Assembly: GCF_018449725.1 (NCBI RefSeq)
Contig: NZ_JAAVVC010000014.1
Location: 124,001 to 188,000 of the forward strand
From: Pseudomonas sp. dw_612
GTDB taxonomy: Bacteria; Pseudomonadota; Gammaproteobacteria; Pseudomonadales; Pseudomonadaceae
Reading direction: 5' to 3'
DNA length: 64,000 nt
Below, one piece after another: positions 1-7,633 of the stretch (positions within the stretch are counted from its first letter, which is position 1; every line of letters starts with the position of its first letter). The position numbers and the translations under genes were made by a program. A model generated the notes under the pieces. The model had not been told where the DNA came from. It did no database searches and worked only from the letters and a program-made list of their open reading frames with translations.

Positions 1-159
1 GCGCAGCAGGATCGGATGGTCCGGCGCTTGCGTCATCGGCCCGAGGCGTACCCGGTCCGGTTTGTCGTTTTCCCAGAGGATGGCTGCCAGTCTTGAACCG
101 TTCGCGACCAGCTTCAACTCGCCGACCGGGGAGGCCATGGTGGTGAAGGTGTAGCTCAT
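1..159 (-). CDS. ogt: Methylated-DNA--protein-cysteine methyltransferase, N-terminal part (cut by window edge)
   Basis: Only the first 53 codons are in the window; the gene runs off the left end. The start ATG reads leftward from 159, and the protein begins MSYTFTTMASPVGELKLVAN. This matches the N-terminal domain of Ogt-type enzymes, which move alkyl groups from O6-alkylguanine onto their own cysteine in a suicide reaction. The catalytic PCHRV region would lie outside the window, so the call rests on the N-terminal domain alone. It is divergent from ggt, with about 150 bp between the two starts. Confidence 0.75.
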   Translation of the reverse strand, partial: MSYTFTTMASPVGELKLVANGSRLAAILWENDKPDRVRLGPMTQAPDHPILLR

Positions 160-308
160 GCCGGCGAACTCCGAAAACCGCTGAATAGAGGGCAAGCATA
201 CTGCCTCATCGGGGAGGCGCAATACGTAATCCCAGCCATACTGGCTACTGCTCTTGAAGCGTTCCCTCTGTTATTGCAGAGCCTAAAAACAAAAAAAGAG
301 ACCGAATC

Positions 309-2036
309 ATGAAGTTCGAACCTTTTGCCAAATCGCTGATAGCGACCTCATTGGCGCTCAGTTGCCTCAGTGCTTACGCCGCCTCGGTGGCCCCGGTGGC
401 GGCCGAAAACGGCATGGTGGTCACGGCCCAGCATCTGGCCTCCCACGTAGGCGTGGATGAACTGAAGAACGGCGGTAACGCCGTGGATGCCGCCGTGGCG
501 GTCGCCTATGCGCTGGCGGTGGTCTATCCCGCAGCAGGCAACCTGGGCGGCGGTGGTTTCATGACCATTCAACTGGCGGACGGGCGCAAGACCTTCCTCG
601 ATTTCCGCGAAAAAGCACCCTTGGCCGCGACGGCGAACATGTATCTGGACAAGGACGGCAATGTCGTCCCGGACCTGAGCACCCGTGGTCACCTGGCCGT
701 TGGCGTGCCGGGCACGGTCTCCGGCATGGAACTGGCCCTGAGCAAATACGGCACCAAGCCGCGCAAGGAAGTGATCGCCCCGGCCATCAAACTGGCTGAA
801 GACGGTTTTGAGCTGGAGCAGGGCGATGTTGATCTGCTGGAGTACGCCACCGATGTCTTCAAAAAAGACATGCGCGACTCGGGCTCGATTTTCCTGAGCA
901 ACGGCGAGCCGATGCAGGTCGGGCAGAAACTGGTGCAAAAAGATCTCGCGAAGACCCTGCGGGAAATTTCCGAGAAGGGTGCCGACGGTTTTTATAAAGG
1001 CTGGGTGGCCGACGCCATCGTCACCTCCAGTCAGGCCAACAAAGGCATCATCACCCAGGCCGATCTCGACAAGTACAAAACCCGCGAACTGGCCCCGGTG
1101 GAATGCGATTACCGTGGCTATCACGTAGTCTCGGCGCCACCGCCAAGCTCTGGCGGGGTGGTGATCTGCGAGATCATGAACATCCTCGACGGCTACCCGA
1201 TGAAAGACCTGGGCTATCACTCGGCCCAGGGCATGCATTATCAGATCGAAGCCATGCGCCACGCCTATGTGGACCGCAACAGCTACCTCGGCGACCCGGA
1301 TTTCGTGAAGAACCCGCTCGCCCACCTGCTGGACAAAAACTACGCGACCACACTGCGCGCCGCGATTCAACCGCAAAAGGCCGGCGTGTCCCGGGAGATC
1401 AAACCCGGCGTCGCGCCGCATGAAGGCAGCAACACCACGCACTTCTCCATCGTCGACAAATGGGGCAACGCGGTGTCGATGACTTACACCCTCAATGACT
1501 GGTTCGGTGCCGGGGTCATGGCGAGCAAAACCGGGGTGATCCTCAACGACGAAATGGACGACTTCACCTCGAAAATCGGTGTGCCGAACATGTACGGTCT
1601 GGTGCAAGGGGAGGCCAACGCCATCGCGCCCGGCAAGGCACCGCTGTCGTCCATGAGCCCGACCATCGTCACCAAGGACGGCAAAGTGGTGATGGTGGTT
1701 GGCACGCCGGGTGGCAGCCGCATCATTACCGCGACCTTGCTGACCATTCTCAACGTGATCGACTACGGCATGAACATCCAGGAAGCGGTAGACGCGCCGC
1801 GTTTCCACCAGCAATGGCTGCCGGAAGAAACCAATCTGGAGACCTTCACCACCAGCCCGGACACGGTGAAACTGCTCGAAAGTTGGGGGCATAAGTTCGC
1901 CGGGCCACAGGATGCCAACCATGTGGCGGCGATTCTGGTCGGCGCGCCGTCGCTGGGCGGTAAACCGGTGGGCAAAAACCGCTATTACGGCGCGAATGAT
2001 CCGCGCCGTAATACCGGGTTGTCGCTGGGTTACTGA
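309..2036 (+). CDS. ggt: Gamma-glutamyltransferase (periplasmic, self-processing)
   Basis: The enzyme hydrolyses glutathione and other gamma-glutamyl compounds, or transfers the gamma-glutamyl group. The first 25 residues form a Sec signal peptide ending SAYAA. The large-subunit part starts around NGMVVTAQHLASHVG. The autoprocessing site is NTTHFS: Thr376, the first T of TTHFS, should become the N-terminal nucleophile of the small subunit. The small subunit also has the expected NDEMDDF and PLSSMSPT segments, the latter near residue 440. At 575 residues the protein is full length for the family. The start has a purine-rich stretch (AAAAAGAGACCG) just upstream. It stands alone, divergent from ogt. 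Confidence 0.95.
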   Translation: MKFEPFAKSLIATSLALSCLSAYAASVAPVAAENGMVVTAQHLASHVGVDELKNGGNAVDAAVAVAYALAVVYPAAGNLGGGGFMTIQLADGRKTFLDFREKAPLAATANMYLDKDGNVVPDLSTRGHLAVGVPGTVSGMELALSKYGTKPRKEVIAPAIKLAEDGFELEQGDVDLLEYATDVFKKDMRDSGSIFLSNGEPMQVGQKLVQKDLAKTLREISEKGADGFYKGWVADAIVTSSQANKGIITQADLDKYKTRELAPVECDYRGYHVVSAPPPSSGGVVICEIMNILDGYPMKDLGYHSAQGMHYQIEAMRHAYVDRNSYLGDPDFVKNPLAHLLDKNYATTLRAAIQPQKAGVSREIKPGVAPHEGSNTTHFSIVDKWGNAVSMTYTLNDWFGAGVMASKTGVILNDEMDDFTSKIGVPNMYGLVQGEANAIAPGKAPLSSMSPTIVTKDGKVVMVVGTPGGSRIITATLLTILNVIDYGMNIQEAVDAPRFHQQWLPEETNLETFTTSPDTVKLLESWGHKFAGPQDANHVAAILVGAPSLGGKPVGKNRYYGANDPRRNTGLSLGY

Positions 2037-2122
2037 GGCTGTTGAACAGGGGTGAATATGGATAGGCCGGATGTGGTGATGTGAGGTTCTCAGCAATCTT
2101 GCATCCGGCCCGTTCAAAACGA

Positions 2123-3094
2123 CTACTTTGAAAGGAGCAGCGCGATTTGATTAGCGAATTTTTCATTCGCGTGGATGGTGTTATCAAAGTCGAAATCGCC
2201 TGCCTTCAATTCTTCCATTTTGTAGATAAGCGAATTGATGTTTTGTAAAAGTGATGCAAGCTTCTTAGTTCGGTCTAGAGCTCTTGGATCAGCTGCCGGC
2301 CACTCGTGCACCATTTTCCTATATGGAAAGTAGCGATCTGTTTCTGTGGTTAGCGTGAAGTTGTCATAAATAATATTCTTTAAATCCTGGATGGTTACAT
2401 TGCTGACCATTAGCGAAAGCAGGGCAGCCGTGTCGAGTCCCATATTTTCCATGCAACACTGGTAGATCAAACTACGCTGTTGGAACTGTTTATTCCTGTA
2501 GTCAGTTTCTGCGTCCAAGCAGGAAATAATGCTATTGCGTATGTTGTGGGCATGCCCAGTCAAGATCACATCATCTTTGAAGGATTTTAAGTCCGTCGTT
2601 ACGGTGGTGTGAAAACTACACAGCAATGCTTCGACATAGCAATCGAGGTAAAGCGTATAGCTCTCGAATGCTTCTGTTTTCGGGTATGACTGTGGAAAGC
2701 CGTCGGTGTACTCTTTAGCCGAAAGATAAGCAGCTTCTAAACCAGGAAGCGCGAAAAGAATCGAGTTCATCACCCGCTCAGTGTCCACTGCCAATGAAAT
2801 GGCCATGATTCCTTTTTGACCTTGATTGGTCATGGTGCGGAATCGTGTCCAACTATTAAAAACAGTGTGTCTATTGACTTGAAGCTCTTTGAATTGAACG
2901 TAAGCAAATTTTTTGTCTATGACTGCATGAAAATTTTCAACAATGACGTGGAAGTCGAAAACGGTGTTTTGGCGATTATCGTCATTCGTTGTAATGGATT
3001 TCAGATAGTCGACAAGGCCGACCTCATTTATTGCCTTTATATATTTTTTATCCGCGCCTACCAGCATGGTTCTAACGGTGGGAACTTTGTTCAT
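2123..3094 (-). CDS. Protein of unknown function (323 aa) in an AT-rich patch
   Basis: I do not recognise a family. The protein is soluble-looking and mostly helical, with no signal peptide or clear membrane segment, and has six or so scattered cysteines. The start has a good ribosome site (AAGGAAAGTGAT before ATG). It lies 44 bp downstream of the small membrane-protein gene at 3139-3465 on the same strand, so the two are probably one operon. Codon use is visibly more AT-rich than ggt and the hydrolase on either side, which suggests acquisition. A two-gene unit of small membrane protein plus soluble partner could be a phage-defence or toxin module, but no motif supports that directly. Confidence 0.75.
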   Translation of the reverse strand: MNKVPTVRTMLVGADKKYIKAINEVGLVDYLKSITTNDDNRQNTVFDFHVIVENFHAVIDKKFAYVQFKELQVNRHTVFNSWTRFRTMTNQGQKGIMAISLAVDTERVMNSILFALPGLEAAYLSAKEYTDGFPQSYPKTEAFESYTLYLDCYVEALLCSFHTTVTTDLKSFKDDVILTGHAHNIRNSIISCLDAETDYRNKQFQQRSLIYQCCMENMGLDTAALLSLMVSNVTIQDLKNIIYDNFTLTTETDRYFPYRKMVHEWPAADPRALDRTKKLASLLQNINSLIYKMEELKAGDFDFDNTIHANEKFANQIALLLSK

Positions 3095-3138
3095 ATCACT
3101 TTCCTTGTGCCAAAATTGGGCACGGCATCATTTTGGCT

Positions 3139-3465
3139 TCAGTCATCAGTGAGGGCATGGGAGACGAGGTTTACACCAATGCCGGCAAATACAAAGGGTG
3201 TCAGGTATTTTGTGAGGTCAACGATAAGACCTAGCACGATAAGCACATAGGAGATGTCGGGGACAGCCATTTGGTATTTGTTTATCGCATCCCCTAATTG
3301 GCCTGACGTTCCTACAATCAGTGCAGAATAAAATATGAGCGTAAAACCATTCTTGTAGTTTGTTCTTCTTACAATAGCGTCACTCGTGTAAGTGCTGTGA
3401 ACTCTGGCGCCAGCAAACCAGATGCATGCGAGTAATGCGGCTAACCAGAAAAACAATATAAGCAT
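3139..3465 (-). CDS. Small membrane protein of unknown function (108 aa)
   Basis: The protein has three predicted membrane segments: residues about 2-18 (LILFFWLAALLACIWFAG), 42-58 and 72-98. No family is recognised. A ribosome site (AAAGGAATTTGAAGC) precedes the ATG. It is the first gene of the two-gene AT-rich unit that continues with the 323-residue protein. Its size and layout would fit a membrane partner or anchor for the downstream soluble protein; this is inference from gene order only. Confidence 0.65.
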   Translation of the reverse strand: MLILFFWLAALLACIWFAGARVHSTYTSDAIVRRTNYKNGFTLIFYSALIVGTSGQLGDAINKYQMAVPDISYVLIVLGLIVDLTKYLTPFVFAGIGVNLVSHALTDD

Positions 3466-3694
3466 GCTTCAAATTCCTTTTAGTGTTGAGCGACGACCAT
3501 ACGTGTGGATGGCGCGTGGTTTATGTGCGTATCTCTTTGAAAAAAAGTATTTCTGTATGCTAGCCTGATGCCACTATCGCGTCTACAAATAGGTCTTGTG
3601 CCTTGGTCGTATCGTCGATCAGTTAACGGCAATGCTTTTGAGCTGTGAACGCGTTCCGTGTACGCTTGATTGACCAGACAAGGAAGCTCCTGCC

Positions 3695-4228
3695 ATGACT
3701 ACCGCACTGCTGATCATCGATGTCCAACAAGCCCTGTGCACCGGCGAGTACGAATGCTTTGAGATCAAACGCGTCATCGAGAACATCAATGGCCTGAGCG
3801 CCAAGGCCAGGGAAACAGGAGTTCCGGTCGTCCTGATCCAGCACGAAGAAAAGGGTGACCTGTTGCAACACGGCTCCAAAGGCTGGCAGTTGGCCGATAG
3901 CCTGGAGACGTCATCCCAAGACTTGCGCGTGCGTAAAACCACCCGGGATTCGTTCTACCAAACCCACCTGCAAGCCTTGCTGCAAGACCAGGGCACTGAT
4001 CGCCTGATCATCTGCGGCCTGCAAACCGACTATTGCGTCAACGCCACCGTGCGCCAGGCCCTGAAACTGGGCTACGACGTGGTCCTCGCCGCCGACGCGC
4101 ATTCCACTGTCGACAACGGCAACGTCGCCGCCGCCGACATCATCGCCGAGCACAACGCCGATCTGGCGCACTTGACGGGGCCGGTGGCGCGGATTGACGT
4201 TTTGCCGACTGCCGAGATACGCGTTTAA
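3695..4228 (+). CDS. Cysteine hydrolase, isochorismatase family
   Basis: Isochorismatase-fold hydrolases cleave amides, ureas or enol ethers through an Asp-Lys-Cys triad. All three are visible: Asp9 (LLIIDVQQ), Lys81 (RVRKTTRDSFY) and Cys114 (GLQTDYCVNATV). The cis-peptide region before the Cys is also typical. At 177 residues it has the normal length. The ATG follows AAGGAAGCTCCTGCC. The 229 bp between it and the AT-rich pair shows no further gene. The substrate cannot be told from sequence; the gene stands alone, with a REP pair and a long intergenic region downstream. Confidence 0.9.
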   Translation: MTTALLIIDVQQALCTGEYECFEIKRVIENINGLSAKARETGVPVVLIQHEEKGDLLQHGSKGWQLADSLETSSQDLRVRKTTRDSFYQTHLQALLQDQGTDRLIICGLQTDYCVNATVRQALKLGYDVVLAADAHSTVDNGNVAAADIIAEHNADLAHLTGPVARIDVLPTAEIRV

Positions 4229-4308
4229 GCCGCGACAGCTTCCCCCCGAAAACACCCTTGGCGACTCATGATTGTCGCCGCGCGGCCGGTCAGTTAAAGC
4301 GCAGAACC

Positions 4309-4398
4309 TGTGGGAGCGAGCTTGCTCGCGATAGCGGCGTAACAGTCAGCATCCCTGTTGAATGTGAACCCGCTATCGCGAGCAAGCTCGCTCCCACA
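4309..4398. repeat. BIME: inverted pair of REP elements
   Basis: Two REP copies face each other: TGTGGGAGCGAGCTTGCTCG at the left and its reverse complement CGAGCAAGCTCGCTCCCACA at the right, separated by about 50 bp. This is the common Pseudomonas REP palindrome. It sits just after the hydrolase gene, where such elements often affect mRNA 3' ends. Confidence 0.9.
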
Positions 4399-4657
4399 AA
4401 GATTGCGCCGATGCGTTTTTGATGTGATTAAACGCGTTTTTGATTGAGTGTTTAAAGACACTCAGTGTTACGTCATAAACGGCTACAACGCCTTGCGTCG
4501 TTGCCTACGCGTACGCCAGAATCCGCCGGCTTGTGCGCCTTTGAGCTGGGCTCTATCGTTTGCCTGCCACTGCTCATCAGTGGTCGGGTTTAGTAGCCCG
4601 TGGTAATTCAGGCTGCACGTGCATCCGTCGGACAGGTAGTTTCAGATCTGTGCTTGA

Positions 4658-4735
4658 TGGTAGCTGTACGTAGGGCGTCTTCGGGCGCGCCGGCTTGTTG
4701 AGTTCCCCGGTCTACTAACCTGCGTACAGCTGCCA
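4658..4735 (+). ncRNA. Structured 5' leader of the DUF6124 gene (RNA element, copy A)
   Basis: The arms 4658-4674 and 4719-4735 pair over 17 bp. Two pairs are U.G (4661/4732 and 4671/4722), which are allowed only in the plus-strand RNA. Just inside is a 5-bp hairpin with a UUCG loop (4675-4688), then a segment ending CCGGTCTACTAAC. CTACTAAC (4712-4719) can also pair with GTTTAGTAG at 4588-4596 or 4744-4752, so alternative folds are possible. A further hairpin lies at 4567-4583 (CCACTG/CAGTGG). The DUF6124 start codon is 54 nt beyond the stem. Copy B at 28675-28750 shares the same plan. The remaining sequence from 4400 to 4566 shows no gene. Confidence 0.6.
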
Positions 4736-4788
4736 CCCTCCTTGTTTAGTAGCGGGATGGGATTGGCACCCAATTTGGAACTCAACTT

Positions 4789-5157
4789 ATGTTCAAAGTA
4801 ACGCCAAACCCCCCGCACACCAGTCCAGTACCCTACGACGCCTCTTTTGATCTTGACCCCAAGAAAATGAAACAGGCGGCCGACCGCGCGCTCAACTTCT
4901 ACCTGAACCCCGGGGCGACGAAAACGCAGATACCGCCCCGCAGCCCCAGCAGCATCTTCACCATCGACGCAGCGGTGGATGACGAAACGTTACTGGTCCA
5001 GGCCTCCGATTCGATGTCATCGGCTAGCCTCATGGCCAGCGATTTCGCCGAGCTGCTGGAAGGCCCGCAACGCAAGAGGATGCTGCTGTTGCAGCAGGTG
5101 ATCACGATGGGTGAGCTAGCGGTCAATCGCGTACTGGATAACCACAAGCCTGGGTAG
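4789..5157 (+). CDS. DUF6124 family small protein
   Basis: A 122-residue acidic to neutral protein opening MFKVTPNPP, followed by a helical pair (KKMKQAADRALNFYLNP and TLLVQASDSMSSASLMASDF) and an ending ELAVNRVLDN. This opening and layout are what I recognise as the Pseudomonas DUF6124 family, which occurs in several copies per genome and has no known function. No signal peptide or membrane segment is seen. The start has a weak ribosome site (TTGGAACTCAACTT). The gene is preceded by an unusually long structured leader, which suggests post-transcriptional control. Confidence 0.8.
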   Translation: MFKVTPNPPHTSPVPYDASFDLDPKKMKQAADRALNFYLNPGATKTQIPPRSPSSIFTIDAAVDDETLLVQASDSMSSASLMASDFAELLEGPQRKRMLLLQQVITMGELAVNRVLDNHKPG

Positions 5158-5173
5158 CCGCCAGGCACATCCC

Positions 5174-5255
5174 TGTAGGAGCGAAGCTTGCTCGCGAAGG
5201 CGTCAGGCCTGATACACCGCGTTAACGTTCTTCGCGGGCAAGCCTCGCTCCTACA
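5174..5255. repeat. BIME: inverted REP pair with a third half element
   Basis: TGTAGGAGCGAAGCTTGCTC on the left faces GGGCAAGCCTCGCTCCTACA on the right. A further half copy (GCAGGAGCGAAGCTTGTGCA) follows at about 5278-5297. The elements lie between the convergent DUF6124 and TetR genes. Confidence 0.85.
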
Positions 5256-5315
5256 CACAAATCCGGTCCGATCTTCTGCAGGAGCGAAGCTTGTGCAGCA
5301 GATCCCCCTAAAAAC

Positions 5316-5957
5316 TCAAGTAGCAAACATCAACCCACCGATCATCCCGACCCGCTCAGGCACCACACCCCCCAACACCAACCGGGTAATCGTCGCCGCC
5401 GCCTTCTGATAATCCCCATCTTCCGGCACCGGCCTCCCGGTGATGTGCGCCATCTGCCAGCCCAGATTGGTATAGGTGCGCGTGGCCGACCAGATAAACA
5501 ACATCAAATGCTCCGGATCCACCGGCGCCAGTAACCCACGCTCAATCCAGCTGCGCAGGCAGTCGACGTTGCGCTGCGCCTCGGCATACAACAGATCCCG
5601 ACACTCTTCCGGCAACTGCCGTCCCCCCAGCAACAACTCGCCACTGAACACCTTGGCAATGTGCGGGTGCTCGCGCGCGATGCGGATTCGCGCCGCGATG
5701 TAGGCCTGCAACCCCACGACCGGGTCGTCGCTCTCGCGCAACACCGCCGACGCCTCCAGCAACTGCTCGACAAACCCGAGCAGCACCTTGGCGTAGAGGT
5801 TTTCCTTGGTCTGGAAGTAGTAATACAGATTCGCCTTCGGCACCCCCGCGCGTGCCGCGATGTCCCGGGTCTGGGTGGCGTCGAAACCCTTGGCGGCAAA
5901 TTCTTCGCTGGCGGCGGCCAGGATCAGGTGCTGATTGCGTTGGCGAATGCGGGTCAT
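5316..5957 (-). CDS. TetR/AcrR family regulator with RutR-like C-terminal domain
   Basis: The N-terminal helix-turn-helix is clear: MTRIRQRNQHLILAAASEEF, then FDATQTRDIAARAGVPKANLYYYF, within the first 60 residues. The C-terminal part (HIAKVFSGELLLGG, then FIWSATRTYTNLGWQM) resembles the YcdC/RutR type ligand domain. I chose the ATG at 5957; an upstream in-frame ATG at 6062 would add 35 residues that do not fit the family. The protein is 213 residues. Its target is unknown; the nearest divergent gene is the NmrA-like oxidoreductase at 6211, which is a plausible but unproven target. Confidence 0.88.
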   Translation of the reverse strand: MTRIRQRNQHLILAAASEEFAAKGFDATQTRDIAARAGVPKANLYYYFQTKENLYAKVLLGFVEQLLEASAVLRESDDPVVGLQAYIAARIRIAREHPHIAKVFSGELLLGGRQLPEECRDLLYAEAQRNVDCLRSWIERGLLAPVDPEHLMLFIWSATRTYTNLGWQMAHITGRPVPEDGDYQKAAATITRLVLGGVVPERVGMIGGLMFAT

Positions 5958-6012
5958 GGAGATGGAACAAAGGAGGAGGGCATGGGGGCGTCTTGAAAAA
6001 TCGGTTTCGTAA

Positions 6013-6028
6013 TATACAAAACTATACA
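6013..6028. promoter_or_regulatory. Possible operator upstream of the TetR gene
   Basis: The stretch TATACAAAACTATACA holds two TATAC half-sites in direct repeat, about 55 bp upstream of the TetR start. It is AT-rich in an otherwise GC-rich gap and would overlap the regulator's promoter. Assignment as an autoregulatory site is a guess from position. Confidence 0.25.
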
Positions 6029-6175
6029 GCGAATGAGCCAGACACGAATCGTCGGATCGCACGGGCGGTTACCGAAATCAAAAGGGCGGCCCGTCATCCG
6101 TGTCCTAAACTGAATGGGGCTTCGGCCTTGGCCAAGCAGTCACTCCTCAAACGCCGACAGATGCACCGCACCACT

Positions 6176-6211
6176 AACCTGGAGGCATTCCCAAACCTAG
6201 AGGCATTCCCA
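6176..6211 (+). repeat. 18-bp tandem duplication covering the ribosome binding site
   Basis: AACCTGGAGGCATTCCCA (6176-6193) is followed at once by AACCTAGAGGCATTCCCA (6194-6211), which differs by one base. Both copies carry a purine-rich Shine-Dalgarno-like core (GGAGG, then GAGG). The second core sits 7 nt before the ATG at 6211. The first would be out of useful range, so the duplication leaves a standby-like upstream site. Confidence 0.8.
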
Positions 6212-6954
6212 TGAAAATCGTCGTCATTGGAGGAACCGGGCTGATCGGCACCCAGCTCTGCAATAACCTTCGCCAGCGCGGGCACGATGTCCTCGCCGGC
6301 TCGCCGAGTACCGGCCTCAACGCCCTGACGGGCGAAGGTCTCGAAGCCGCATTGGCCGGCGCCGAGGTGGTTGTCGACGTCGCCAACTCTCCGTCCTTCG
6401 AAGACGCCGCCGTATTGGACTTCTTCGAAACGTCTGGCCGCAACCTGTTCGCCGCCGAAAAAGCGGCCGGGGTGAAACACCATGTCGCCCTGTCCGTCGT
6501 CGGCACGGAACGCATGCTCGGCAGCGGTTACTTCCGGGCCAAGATGGCCCAGGAAAAACTGATCAAGGACTCCGGCGTTCCCTACTCGATTCTGCGTGCC
6601 ACGCAGTTTTTCGAATTCATCGGCGCCATCGCCCAATCCGGCGAGCAGGGCAACAGCACGCGCCTGCCTGCGGCAGACCTGCAACCGATCGCCTCGGCCG
6701 ACGTTGCCTTGGCACTGGCCGAAATCGCCGAGCAACCGCCCACGAACAAGACGCAAGAAGTGGCCGGGCCTGAGCGGCTGCCGATCGTCTCGTTCGTCAA
6801 AACTTACCTGAAACACAACGATGATCCGCGCGAGGTGATCCCGGACCCCGAGGCCACGTATTTCGGTGCGCCCATCGACGATCAGTCACTGACGCCAGGC
6901 GCCGATCCGATCATCGGCGCGACTCACTTCGATGCATGGCTCAGGAACACTTAG
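6211..6954 (+). CDS. NAD(P)-binding oxidoreductase, NmrA-like atypical SDR
   Basis: The protein starts with a Rossmann fold (MKIVVIGGTGLIGTQLCNNL; GGTGLIG at residues 7-13). It continues with the NmrA/NAD(P)H-binding pattern: AEVVVDVANSPSF, then HVALSVVGTERM and YSILRATQFFEF. There is no classical Tyr-x-x-x-Lys pair of the active short-chain dehydrogenases. Such proteins may be quinone reductases or NADP sensors. At 247 residues it is full length. It is divergent from the TetR gene, and a strong hairpin follows the stop, so it is probably transcribed alone. Confidence 0.88.
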   Translation: MKIVVIGGTGLIGTQLCNNLRQRGHDVLAGSPSTGLNALTGEGLEAALAGAEVVVDVANSPSFEDAAVLDFFETSGRNLFAAEKAAGVKHHVALSVVGTERMLGSGYFRAKMAQEKLIKDSGVPYSILRATQFFEFIGAIAQSGEQGNSTRLPAADLQPIASADVALALAEIAEQPPTNKTQEVAGPERLPIVSFVKTYLKHNDDPREVIPDPEATYFGAPIDDQSLTPGADPIIGATHFDAWLRNT

Positions 6955-6964
6955 CGGCTAAAAC

Positions 6965-6995
6965 GGGTGGCGATCGTACGTACCGATCGCCACCC
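6965..6995 (+). terminator. Perfect 12-bp hairpin after the NmrA-like gene
   Basis: GGGTGGCGATCG and CGATCGCCACCC form a perfect 12-bp stem around a 7-nt loop, 10 bp after the stop codon. No T tract follows, so it may protect the mRNA end or slow polymerase rather than act as a full intrinsic terminator. Confidence 0.55.
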
Positions 6996-7031
6996 CACTT
7001 GCTCATGGCCATCCCACACGAGGAAAGCCAC

Positions 7032-7436
7032 ATGCACCTGCATCCGCTCTTGGCTTTACTGCCGCTGTTGTGCACCGGACTCGCCATTGCCGGGGACAAA
7101 ACCGCGCCGCCCCCGGTCGTCAAACCCGTGATGGAACAGGCGCTGGCCGACTACCCCGGAAAAGAAGTGCTGATGATTACCGTGGAATATCCGCCGGGCG
7201 GGGCTGATCCGGTTCATCGTCACGACGCGCATGGCTTTATTTACGTACTCGAAGGTTCCATCGTCATGGGCGTTAAGGGCGGCAAGGAGGTCACGTTGCT
7301 GCCGGGGCAGAGTTTCCATGAAGGGCCTGACGACGTGCACACGGTGGGACGCAATGCCAGCCAGGACAAACCTGCGAAATTTTTGGTGTTTCTTTTGAAG
7401 GAGAAGGGCAAACCCGCAGTAATTCCGGTTGAGTGA
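7032..7436 (+). CDS. Secreted cupin-domain protein
   Basis: The protein is 134 residues. A signal peptide (MHLHPLLALLPLLCTGLAIA) is followed by a single conserved beta-barrel: PPGGADPVHRHDAHGFIYVLEG carries the first cupin motif (His residues and Glu), and LLPGQSFHEGPDDVH the second. These residues would bind a metal ion. I chose the ATG at 7032, preceded by GAGGAAAGCCAC; the frame is open further upstream into the previous gene. Small periplasmic cupins of this type are uncharacterised. It lies 77 bp downstream of the NmrA-like gene, beyond the hairpin. Confidence 0.88.
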   Translation: MHLHPLLALLPLLCTGLAIAGDKTAPPPVVKPVMEQALADYPGKEVLMITVEYPPGGADPVHRHDAHGFIYVLEGSIVMGVKGGKEVTLLPGQSFHEGPDDVHTVGRNASQDKPAKFLVFLLKEKGKPAVIPVE

Positions 7437-7633
7437 TTGAAAGTTCAGCCGATAAAGGGCATGGAGTCTGCCAAATCAACGGCTGGCCATGTGTCGTGGT
7501 TCTGTCCCTTAGTTGGCATAAAGCGAATAAAACGATTGATAAAAATTCTCATAAGCTTTAAACGAGAAGTTCGCTGGCACATTGCTGGTTTTTAACAGGA
7601 AAGTATCGCCAGTTATTGGCTCAGGGAGCGCTG

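Noticed and set aside
348..2117. 589-codon open frame antisense to ggt
   Set aside because: It is a shadow of the ggt reading frame in high-GC DNA; the product is His/Arg-rich with no domain, and ggt is unmistakable.
7570..7633. Sigma-54 promoter (TGGCAC near 7575)
   Set aside because: The second element follows after one base instead of five, so the spacing is wrong.
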